From Haplosporangium gracile (Eukaryota > Mortierellomycota > Mortierellomycetes > Mortierellales > Mortierellaceae): DNA of 30,529 nucleotides. The stretch spans positions 933 through 31,461 of the forward strand of contig JAAAUF010000240.1 of assembly GCA_015499985.1 (NCBI GenBank), read 5' to 3'. Every line of letters begins with the position of its first letter. The first letter of the stretch is position 1. Positions 1 through 8,636 of the stretch are shown here, piece by piece. The position numbers and the translations under genes are program-made. Below the pieces are notes generated by a model that was not told the DNA's origin, did not search any database, and was given only the letters and a program-made list of their open reading frames with translations.

Positions 1-237
1 AAGGAAAGTCTATAATTTTTTTTTGGTCATGGTGAACCATCAGTTCAGTCGTGAGAAGGTGCATGCACGTTCAGATATCAATCCCTTATAGGAAAAATAC
101 TCCTCAACGCCGAACGTCCTCAGCACCATCGAGTTAGCTCCATACGAACAGTGTTCAAATCAAAATTGACTGTGTCTAAAAAAAAGTCAATCAGTTTCAG
201 AACAATCACACGCTGGGTTTGCGGGGGGCTGGATTAA

Positions 238-859
238 TTAACAAAGACCACTTTTCTTCAGCCACCTCAATACTTCCTTGGCGTTCTTGAATCTTTGATC
301 GGCAGCCATTTGGAACCACTCTCTAGCATTTCCATAGTCATGGGGAACATCTTGACCATTCTTGCAGAGAGGACCGATGTCCTGTTGCGATCTAGCGTGT
401 CCTCGCTTGGCGCCTTTCATATATCAGTCAGTTCATTGCTTATTCATAGTCCGGCCGGCACACCGCGACCGAAGCCATAGAGCGTGCCGATGTTGCGCTG
501 AGCGTCTGCAGCCCCTTGGTCGGTGGCCTTGCGGCACCAGACCATCACCTGCACGTAGTCCTTGGTCACACCTCGGCCGTTGTAACAAAATTCAGCGTTC
601 TCTCCCTGACCACATTGATTTCCTTCCACCACGTATCCCCCATTGTTGCTGCCGTCGTCGAGGCTGTATTGGGTTTTGTTCGGGTTGATGGCGCAGAGAT
701 TAAGAGTTTCACTGTCCGTCAATGGTGAAAGCAACGGTTGGATGACAGGCTGAACCTCCAACTGTTCCACAGGTCCTCTCAGATGGTCAGATGTGTTATA
801 GGAGCGCAAAACATTCTTTAACACCTTACTGAGATTGACCTCCTTCGCCGATCCACCGT
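238..859 (-). pseudogene. Decayed Sel1-repeat (SLR) protein fragment
   Basis: Sel1-like repeats form alpha-solenoid scaffolds for protein interactions. Two minus-strand reading frames together show consecutive Sel1 units. One frame carries NGRGVTKDY, then ATDQGAADAQRNIGTLY and GFGRGVP. A second frame carries GQDVPHDYGNAREWF and ends LRWLKKSGLC before a stop at 240-238. The unit that should join them (about 420-450) reads DYE-stop-AMN-stop-LIYE in a third frame, so it holds two stop codons and needs a frame change. No start codon or N-terminal domain is seen. The right edge is only a few bases from the stop codon of the transposase remnant. The family call rests on the repeat pattern (A-IG-LY--G-GV--DY--A--W--KAADQG). 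The gene is broken, and its original partner domain is unknown. Confidence 0.7.
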
Positions 860-2941
860 TCAATACCCTCCTTGTACCCTGAAGTCGTCAATGCTCATCA
901 GATCGAGTACTGATGCACTTTCCTTTAGAACTTGCATGCCTCTCACATAGACGTCCGCGGCCAGAGGAGAACTTGCGCGCTCATCGATATCGTATGGTCA
1001 TGGACAAGACGAGCTCGAGACAGGTAACAGGTCCAGTTCAATAACAACCTCCTCCACTTCTGGTTCGGCAGCTAATGATTCGTCGGCAAGATCCTGTGCG
1101 TCCTTTTTTCGCTGTGGTTTGAAGGTCCATTTGCAGTCACTGGGTCCGTTCACCTCGGGAATTAGATGCTCAAAGTAGGCTTGCGCTTTCTCCTTGTAAT
1201 CGTTGCGCCGCGAATATTGAATCTTCTCCCACTGTTCCTAGGGTGCTGTGGGTGGTCGTTGTCATAGTTGCTGGCGCATGTCATCCGAGAGAACAGGAGT
1301 TTTCGCAAAGCAATTACGAACTGTTGATGCCTTGACTTTATTATATGCGGACGGAACAAGTGACCAGATCTGTCCGTAATTGATTGTCTTGCTTTTGTCG
1401 TTGGTCTTGACAAGACTTGTTTCTCAACTGAGAAGATCCAATAGCGCTTGTTTGAAGACACTGATGATGCCAGCGTCTAGTGGTTGCGTGATAGAGGTTG
1501 AATTTTGGGCAGGCGTTGGACTGTGAGGAACTTCCAGTTGTCGCGATAGGTAAAGTCGGGATCGGGCTTCTCGACCTTAGTTTGCGCAGGACAGGATTCC
1601 ATGAGTAGGAAGGTGGGTCGCTGGGACTGTTAATCGAAATCGATCAACCAAGCCATAAAAAAAATGTTGTTATTCAACCATTCTAACCTGCTCCTCCATA
1701 TCTCCATCCTGTCTTTGACCTTTTCACCCACCTCTCGGGGCAAGCTCTTGGCTAATGCATCAACAAAAAAAATATTTGATTTATAACGAGGAGATAAACA
1801 GCGGCAACTAATTCAAAAAAATAACACCTAGGAAAAAAAGGGGCGTAGTATGACAACCGTCTATTTTTGGGCTTCAAAAGACGTCTAATAGGCAAAAACC
1901 TTAACGCAGACACTTTCGGGTCTTCTGACAAAACCAAGGACGAGCCTGATGCGTTGACACAAAAAAGGATCGACACTCGGGCGCTCCTGTTGGACTTGAA
2001 TCCGCTTGTCTTCTCAGGGACAGTGTATGACTTTGTGACAAGTCCCTTGAGGTAGACTCCGGTTTCGTCGCAGTTAAAAATGTCGTCAGGTGAGTAGTTG
2101 GTGCAAACTGCACGGATGTCGCGAATTCTGGCTCGGTGGCAACCAAGTCAACTCCTCCTGCTTCCCCATGCAGCTGACTGTACGAAATCTGGTATCGTTT
2201 TTTGAAGGTATTAAACCACGAGGCGGAGAAAGAGGGAACGACAGCGTCTCTTGTATCGCTCTTCTCGTATTCGTCGACAAGAACGGTATATGTTACCTGG
2301 GCGGCTTTCATGGTCATCTTTTCGCCATAAAAAGAACCTCCTCCACCACTCTGTTCTTCCGGTTGGTCATGTACTTGGCATCGAAGGGGTAGCTGGTCGG
2401 CCTGTTTTCGAATAGTTTCCTCGTTCCTGATATAGTCATACATTGTGAAATGAGCAATATCAATGTCCATGTTGTATCCAAAGTTCCTATAGGTGATTGT
2501 GGACTTCGTTTGGATTTTGTCCTTGACCAAAGACTTTGTAATGTGTTTCTGGAGGTAGTGGAAGATGTCCACGAGTTCGAGCTTGACTCGAAGAGTGTAG
2601 CATGGCATAGACATCAGGAGCAGGCAATGTAGGGCGGTGGTCCTGGCACAATGTAGGTGATCTTAGTACCTTCGGACGCGCAAGTCGCAAAAGGATTCAA
2701 GATGGGCTTTGGTGTAATTGACTTTCATGTCGTCCTTAAGGAGTTGTAAGGGTGTATCGGCTCCGCTTGTTGAGGTTGATTTATCCTTTTTCATTTTGGA
2801 GACTTTGCTGTCTGAGGCGAGAGGGCGTTTCGGTAGCATGTTGGTGCCGCGTTGGTGTTGTTTACTAGGATGATTGTCTGTCCACTGTCCTTTTGTCCAT
2901 CTGTTCCTTGTGTCCATTTGTCTGGTCTTTTTGCCCTTCAT
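860..2941 (-). pseudogene. Decayed CENP-B/pogo-like DDE transposase
   Basis: This is a remnant of a Tc1/mariner-superfamily transposase of the pogo/Tigger/jerky type, a nuclear cut-and-paste enzyme. In order from the right: a basic N-terminus with KVNYTKAHL (possibly a SAP-like DNA-binding helix); a stretch with NFGYNMDIDIAHFTMYDYIR (about 2470-2410); the CENP-B-type helix-turn-helix SASWFNTFKKRYQISYSQLH with GEAGGVD; the first catalytic motif DIFNCDETGVYLKGL (about 2085-2035); the second-strand motif degraded to LLMESCPAQ (about 1590); the third-strand block TSITQPLDAGIISVFK (about 1490-1440); and a C-terminal VYVRGMQVLKES ending at TGA 862-860. These blocks lie in all three frames and are separated by stop codons, so the gene is dead. 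No terminal inverted repeats or TA target duplication could be identified, so the element boundaries are unknown. Confidence 0.85.
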
Positions 2942-3025
2942 TTTGTATGGGCCGAAAACTCGTCATGTGACTGTATAATTGGTTTGATTGACTAACATTT
3001 TAATTCATTTTTTCGAAATTGTATA

Positions 3026-3056
3026 TCCGGACAGATTTCCTATCCTTTTGTCCGGA
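3026..3056. repeat. Short inverted repeat downstream of CRN pseudogene
   Basis: TCCGGACA at 3026-3033 and TGTCCGGA at 3049-3056 are perfect reverse complements separated by 15 nt. They lie about 55 nt beyond the apparent stop codon of the CRN reading frame, in an AT-rich stretch. The repeat could form a hairpin in the 3' untranslated region or be a leftover transposon end; neither can be shown from the sequence. Confidence 0.4.
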
Positions 3057-5669
3057 AAAAAAATTCGCTGCATGTCTGTGTAACCGGAAGCATCGTAGAA
3101 CAAGCTGCAACTTATTTAGAGTCCATTTCAGAGTCATCATCCTCGCAACGACGTTGCTTCGTCGCAGGTTCGTCCTCTTGATCATCGCTACCATGGCCTC
3201 TCCTTGAATTGGTCCAGCTGTCGCTTGATTCCCTTGAGTAAATTCAGTGCCCGCATATGGTTTTTGGAGAAGAGGTCGTGTATGTTGTCCTTGTCAATCC
3301 ACAGGGGAATGCATTGAGGTGTGGTTCCTTGGGCAGAACGGATTCGCTCGCTTCATCTGACCTCTGGAAATGTGCCCTCGACACCTGCAAGCTCGGTCGG
3401 ATAAGCAATAACAACGCCAAAGAACCGCTTAGGATAACCGGCACAAAACGTCTGAAGCATCGTCTCTTGAAGATGACCTTGGACCGCCTCATCCTCGACC
3501 GTAGAAAACGCAATCTGGGTTGCTGGTTCTGTCATCTTGTGTCGCATCTTCAGTTGAACGAAAACGGGACAGTAGCCATGGTTGTCGAGACGAAGGACAA
3601 ATGCAACATCGGGTCCTGATAGCGTCTCGGCAGGATGGTAAAACGGTGGGACTGGCTCCCCATCCTTGCGTGAACCGTGGTAGACATGAGCATCCAGAAA
3701 TGCATCCAGTGACATAGTTTCAAAGTCGGTCCCAAGGGTGAGATGGTTGGCGTATCCAGCAATTTCGGCTTTGAGATCCAGAATGGGATCGTAAGACTTC
3801 GCCCCATTCCAGACTAGACTTGTCTTGGATAGGATTTTGTCGTGGAAAACGTGTGCTAGGCTAGGTAACACTGCCATTTCCCATTGGTATCCATACACTA
3901 ACGCATTTGATCCCGAACCGAGTAACGTACAGATCGCGCTGTGAAAGTACGGGTCATATCGACGGAAATAGTTCATGGCAGCGCGCAGTGCAAGAGGTTC
4001 ATTGAGGACCGTCGGCGTGTCTTCGCCGAAATTAAGAATCCTTCCAACAGAAGCCTCCACCAGCGGCGCTTCCTCCGTTTTGAGAACCAAAGGACGTCCG
4101 TGCAGATAGTGCTCCAACACAAAAGCCTTGAGGGTGACCTGTATGTTTTGATATTTTGCGTATCGCGACTCGAAATCGTGAACTCTTCGAATCATTCGCG
4201 ATATGTCGAAGACGATGTTTCCTTTGTCGTAGTACTGGGACTTTGCTGAAGATAACATGTCTTCTGTTTCCTTGATCGCCAGTCTCCAATCGATCCTGCC
4301 ATTGCTGGGCATGATCATGCGCTTTATCATTAAATATTGAATAATCAGTTAATCCACTGCTTTCATCCTCTTCTGCTACTTCTTTCTTCGCTCTTTAGCT
4401 TTGGGGCAACAGTAAACATTACATCTTGCATACCGATAGTGGAAACAATGGGTTTAAAACGACCACGTAAGCGTTCAAAGAGCTCTGGCATCGATTCGTC
4501 CGGCACATGACGGTCAAAAATCATTCTTGCCTCCTCGTTGTGTAGCGAGCGACGCACAAGATCTCGATAGGTCCGGACTTGTTCGAGCGATTCCCAGCCT
4601 TGGAAATCGGTGAATGGCCTAAGCTGCTTGCGGTAACCTTTGACGATAGAAGCCGAGCTGTCCCAGTTCATATCGAAAACGCTGAGGCTAGTCCCACAAG
4701 GTATCACGCAAAACATGTTATAGTTAGAGAGCTGGTAGAGCCCACGAACCAAGGGGGAGAGGATCGGTCGCAGGTAGCGCTCAAGAGAGGCAGCTCCGGC
4801 TCGTCGATCAGTTTCCGAAGGTGCTTTTTGCGAAAGGAAGGTTCCAAATTTCTTTTTGCCGAGATTTTGAGCTTCGTCAATCACCAAAAGGATCTTGTAG
4901 CCAAAGCGCTGGGAGGGTGTGTTGATGGCGAGGTTTTGAAGGCGTTCGTGAAGACTAAAGAATCGCTTTTGCGCGAGGCGGCTCATGGTTGCGATGTCTA
5001 CGGAGTGATGATGGAGCCCTTTCGCAACCGACGTGAACAGCATGGCAAACAAGTCCCTGACACCCATCGTGTGGAAGCCAACTTGCAGCAGCATCCAGTG
5101 TTTGCAAGTAAATGTCGTTCCTTCGCGCTCCGCAATGTTGAGACAGTGGTGCAAAATTATGATCCGAGTAAGAACAAGCGCCAGCGCCAGGATATGAACG
5201 TGGGTGTTGCTTCCTAAATCACAATTTTGGTATCGTTTCCCGTGCTGGACTAATTCGAGAAAGATGAGGAGATCGTCTGAGCCCCAATCCGTGCTGCTTG
5301 CGTTGAAATAGAAGCCCCAGTTTTCGAGAGCATCTCAATCGTCGTCCTCGTTTTCCCACATCCAGATACCCCGAAGAGCGCCAACAGGGGAATCGATCGC
5401 CCACGAATCCTTTCGAGCGCTCTATCGGCAGTACTGAGAGGGTCCTGTGCCTCGATCGATTCTGGTAGGTTCAGAAACAAGAGACTGGGCTGGTTTGTTT
5501 TCACGCCTGTACGGGGAGGAATAAAAGGTAGGCCGCCGAGCGTTCCTCCTGTCGTCGGGATGTTCGCGCCTCCCCCTTTGACGAACTGGATGAGGTCTGT
5601 GTAATTGTTCAAATCTGGTGCGAAGAAGTCGTTCTCAATCTGTGCAACACATTGTTGCCATCCCTCGTC

Positions 5670-5686
5670 TATTTGAATAAAATATA
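5670..5686. repeat. Target-site duplication, left copy
   Basis: Exact 17-nt match to 5978-5994. Its first base (5670) is the A of the AG acceptor of CRN exon 3, so the functional acceptor survives only in this copy. Confidence 0.8.
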
Positions 5687-5977
5687 TTTTTTTTATGTAT
5701 ACCAATCAAATATTTATTTCTAAATATCAGCCTCGTGTGTGAGCACAAGGTGAACAAGGGGCAGCCAGTCACTCTAAACTACTTTTCCGGTCTTGAAACG
5801 ACGGTCCTGGTCCTCGCACCAGGTGTAGAATACCTGTACCATCGGAGGCGGTTTATTTTTTGAAGAGTGTTATGGTGGGAACCCCACTCACGTCTCTAGT
5901 AAGCGAGCGATCCATGTTGAGGTTTTGATATGGGCTCCTCAGGCTTCCGTGGGTCCATTGCTGTCCGTCGAAGGACA

Positions 5978-5994
5978 TATTTGAATAAAATATA
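5978..5994. repeat. Target-site duplication, right copy
   Basis: Exact 17-nt match to 5670-5686. On the minus strand this copy runs into TG instead of G, so it no longer supplies the splice acceptor. Confidence 0.8.
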
Positions 5995-6606
5995 ACTACA
6001 GTCAGTATTGCTCCACTTCATCAGACATCAGCACGTGATTATTAAAAGTAGGATTTCATGTGGACGCCAATTAAATGGCAATGCGATTGACCTACAGGAC
6101 AGCCGCGTGCCAGGACGGGTATCATTCGAGAAGCGGCCAGAGAGAGGAGTGGAGACGCGGGCAGGGATAGGTGCGCGGACTATGTCAGTACAATTGGATA
6201 GTAAGCTGAGGTTAGTACAATGGACAAGCTTATGCACAAGGTATGAATGAGAGCAAAACGTGTTTACGTTACCTGGCGGGGGTCGCTGGACGATGATGTG
6301 GATCGTATTCTTGGGCGGCTTCTCATCAAAGACATCGGAAATATCGTCTGTCGGGTCAAGCTCGGTTGGGGAATCAATCTCGTTCAAGACGATCGGCTTG
6401 TGCTCGTTGGCCGAGACGACTGGGATGGAGACACGCCAGAGGTTGAGCTTATCCGAAGCAACGTCATTAAACTTGGATGACTTACTGGTCTTGATGAGAT
6501 CCTTGAGCTCTCCAACTAACGTAGTGGTTGAGGTCGAGACAGGGAAGGCGTTGGAAGCAACTTCTCCATCAACAAGACAGAACAGGGTCAGAGGGCTGTC
6601 GGTCAT

Positions 6607-7638
6607 GGTGTTGAGGGGCAGTAAAAAGAAAGGTGAGAGGAAGAAGGTGCTGGAGAAAGAAAGCGAGAGATGTAAGAAGGGAATGGGTAGAAGGAAAGAA
6701 TAAAGGCGAAGAAAGAGGAAAGATCGTGGGAGTGGTGGCAATGGAGCGTCATTTCTTATTTGGCATTGACACATGAAAAAAACGAGCGTACTCAAGGAGA
6801 CGAAAATTCTGAGGCACCCACAGCCGTGGGAGCCTTTTTTTTAAACTAAACCTGCGAGTAGATTTCACTTTTTGTCAATTATCAGTCACTTGTATAACAA
6901 CTTTTCTATTATTGACAAGAATAAGCCGCTTGCTTGCACAGCTCTAGACGCCCAGCTGCTTGATGACGACTATCTCAGTCTCGGACAGGAGTGGGAGGAG
7001 GAACAAGGCATGGCCGAATTGTCACAGTAGTCCAACTAGTTTGCCCAACTCTTGACCAGCCTGAACACCCCGGGCGAATCTACTACAATGACCACCTCAA
7101 CCACCACCGCGACGTCTGCTGCCTTCTCTAATCCAGCGCCAAAGAAATTCCAGCTGGCAAGGTTGTTGTAAAGGCCAAGTTGACGTAAGATGATAGGAAA
7201 TTCCGAAAGGAAGATCAACTTTCCATGTACTACGGCGGAAAGTGTCACAAAGCACGAAACCGTCGAAAGTTAAAGGACTACTGAAATTCCAATCATTTCT
7301 TTTCTGCTTCCTCTTCCCCCTCTTTTCCTTTTCCCCCCTTTTCAGAATGCATGCGCCATGAGAGTCCTGTCGAACCCTGAGCAATCGTTCTAGACATAAG
7401 TGAAAAATACTACGGTATCAAGTCTCAAAATTTGGAACCTTGACAGCTCTTTGCCAGGCTGCCTACGCCTTCCACTCTACTTTCTCTTTCTATCTTCGCC
7501 ACTCTAATTCCTCCAACTTTCTGCTTATCCCACCCTTTCTCTTTTTTTTGCATTCCTCTTTTCCTCCTTTTTCTTCTTCAACAAATATAACCACAGCTCC
7601 AACTCTCTCTCCTTCCTACCCTCCACATATCTAAAACA
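6607..7638. promoter_or_regulatory. Divergent intergenic region between CRN pseudogene and membrane-protein gene
   Basis: Two oriented pyrimidine-rich leaders bracket this region. From 6607 to about 6720 the minus strand is C/T-rich (plus strand agaaaggtgagaggaagaagg), directly upstream of the CRN start. From about 7470 to 7635 the plus strand is C/T-rich, directly upstream of the start at 7639. Such tracts are common just upstream of fungal start codons. Between them (about 6800-7440) I see only short unconvincing frames and no RNA gene. Confidence 0.5.
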
Positions 7639-8523
7639 ATGACCACCGCCCTTACAACCAATACAAAAGAAGACCTCGCCCAAAAGATCGTCTTCGTCGC
7701 TGGAGGCGTAGCCCTAATCCTCGTCGGTACTACCCTCATCTCAGTCACCGGCCCCGCGACAGTTATTCAAGCCTTCATCCAAGCCGGAGCCGCAGCCGGT
7801 GGTGGAGGACTCCTCGCCAGTGTCACCTCCACTCCCGTAGTCGCGTCCGCCATGGCTAACGGCACGCTTCTTGTCAAACAAATCCTACTCGGAACCACTG
7901 TCGCTGTCAGCTCCATCCTGTACCTCTTCTACTCCTGTATCTACCCTGATATGGATACGGAAAAAGGCGATCTTAAGGAGCAGGAGGCGATGGCTTTTGG
8001 TTTGAAGGAGTTTCTTATGGAACTCGTATACCGTCTTCGTCTTCGTTCTCGTCCCGGTCCCGGTCCCCTTCCCTCTCCCTCGCCTTCTCGACCTCCTACC
8101 CCGCCTCCTTTTCTTCCACCCTCTTTTCCTTCTCCTTACACGCCCGAGAAGAACTATTTAGACTCCACAACGCATTTTATTACTAATCTCCTCCAGGAAA
8201 TGGGGTTAGGCTCGTATGAAGAGTACTGCACTTCTGCATCTGTGTCTCCTTCTTCTTCTCGTCTCATTTCCGTTACTTTGTCTTCGCCGTCGTCTATCAC
8301 ATCGTCATCCTCATCGTCGTCCTCATCGTCCCCAAGTACATCCAGCACTAGCACGGTCTGGAATCCCGATGGAACCTTCATCCTAGACGATCAGAACTTG
8401 ACGACCGCGTCGACGTATTATGTTGACCGGGGCCATGCCCCTTCATCTGCCTCTTCCTCGCCCTCTTCCTTATTGTCTTCCTCGACCGCTCCCTCCGGGC
8501 TTCGCCAACACTTTACTTTCTGA
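7639..8523 (+). CDS. Hypothetical two-helix membrane protein with Ser/Pro-rich tail
   Basis: This is a single-exon frame of 294 residues. The ATG follows a long C/T-rich leader and sits in the context aaacaATGAcc. The product has no recognised family. Residues about 17-38 (IVFVAGGVALILVGTTLISV) and 81-102 (QILLGTTVAVSSILYLFYSC) are strong transmembrane helices. They flank a Gly/Ala-rich hydrophobic linker (QAGAAAGGGGLLAS), giving a helical-hairpin topology that loosely recalls small ISG12-like membrane proteins; this resemblance is not a claim of homology. The second half is low complexity: a Pro/Ser/Arg block near 135-165, a run of ten serines around 220-230, and a Ser-rich end finishing RQHFTF. 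The first half uses C-ending codons heavily, which supports real coding. An AATAAA lies at 8591-8596, and the neighbouring protease gene converges on it with only about 110 bp between stop codons. Confidence 0.75.
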   Translation: MTTALTTNTKEDLAQKIVFVAGGVALILVGTTLISVTGPATVIQAFIQAGAAAGGGGLLASVTSTPVVASAMANGTLLVKQILLGTTVAVSSILYLFYSCIYPDMDTEKGDLKEQEAMAFGLKEFLMELVYRLRLRSRPGPGPLPSPSPSRPPTPPPFLPPSFPSPYTPEKNYLDSTTHFITNLLQEMGLGSYEEYCTSASVSPSSSRLISVTLSSPSSITSSSSSSSSSSPSTSSTSTVWNPDGTFILDDQNLTTASTYYVDRGHAPSSASSSPSSLLSSSTAPSGLRQHFTF

Positions 8524-8590
8524 ACACCTCCAACAAACACATCAAAGCACACAAGCGAAACGAATTCATAATCCTGTTTTATGTAATAAT

Positions 8591-8623
8591 AATAAATGAA
8601 AAACGTTGTTTCTTCCTTTTATT
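8591..8623. terminator. Overlapping convergent poly(A) signals
   Basis: AATAAA at 8591-8596 on the plus strand lies about 70 nt after the stop of the 7639 gene. AATAAA on the minus strand (8623-8618) lies about 15 nt after the protease stop at 8637. The two transcripts must therefore overlap or nearly touch at their 3' ends. Confidence 0.5.
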
Positions 8624-8636
8624 CTGAGCTTTGCTT

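Larger units (their letters stand above)
5670..5994 (-). mobile_element. Retroposed insert with 17-bp target-site duplication in CRN intron 2
   Basis: The 17-mer tatttgaataaaatata occurs identically at 5670-5686 and 5978-5994. Between the copies lie 291 bp that, on the minus strand, end with AATAAA (5718-5713) and then, 19 nt later, a run of eight A (5694-5687) directly against the duplication. A long direct repeat plus a poly(A) end is the standard mark of target-primed reverse transcription by a LINE-type machinery. Removing the insert and one repeat copy returns the host intron to 119 nt, close to the 93-nt first intron, which independently supports a late insertion. The cargo shows a 41-codon frame starting MSFDGQQWTHGSLRSP (5978-5853) and a 22-codon frame MVQVFYTWCEDQDRRF (5842-5774). 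I do not recognise the parent. No pol III A/B boxes were seen, so an mRNA retrocopy is favoured over a SINE. Confidence 0.75.
3112..6606 (-). pseudogene. Crinkler (CRN)-type protein, P-loop ATPase plus PD-(D/E)xK-like nuclease, broken
   Basis: CRN proteins are ubiquitin-like-headed, multidomain proteins of oomycetes and early-diverging fungi, studied as host-targeted effectors or conflict proteins. Exon 1 (6606-6273) encodes the header MTDSPLTLFCLVDGEV with IHIIVQRP at its end. Intron 1 (6272-6180, 93 nt) has a TACTAAC branch site. Exon 2 is 6179-6096 and exon 3 starts at 5668. Exon 3 holds Walker A (FGVSGCGKT, about 5375-5350), the family motif GFYFNASSTDWGS, HCLN, and Walker B (KILLVIDEAQNLG, about 4900-4860). 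A likely intron (about 4422-4322) precedes the C-terminal part, which has SGPDVAFVL followed by PVFVQLKMRH, a P-D...Q-x-K pattern fitting the restriction-endonuclease fold. An acidic tail ends at TAA 3114-3112. Three lesions are seen: a frameshift just after Walker A (about 5330-5320), an in-frame TGA (3355-3353), and a frameshift near 3195. A retro-insert expands intron 2. The last intron is the least certain part. Confidence 0.88.

Noticed and set aside
4579..5217. Plus-strand frame of 212 residues
   Set aside because: Antisense to the CRN ATPase region, where family motifs are on the minus strand.
5669..6272. A single 604-nt intron between CRN header and ATPase region
   Set aside because: A branch site, an acceptor at 6181-6180 and family-like ARVSTPLSG coding show an extra exon at 6179-6096.
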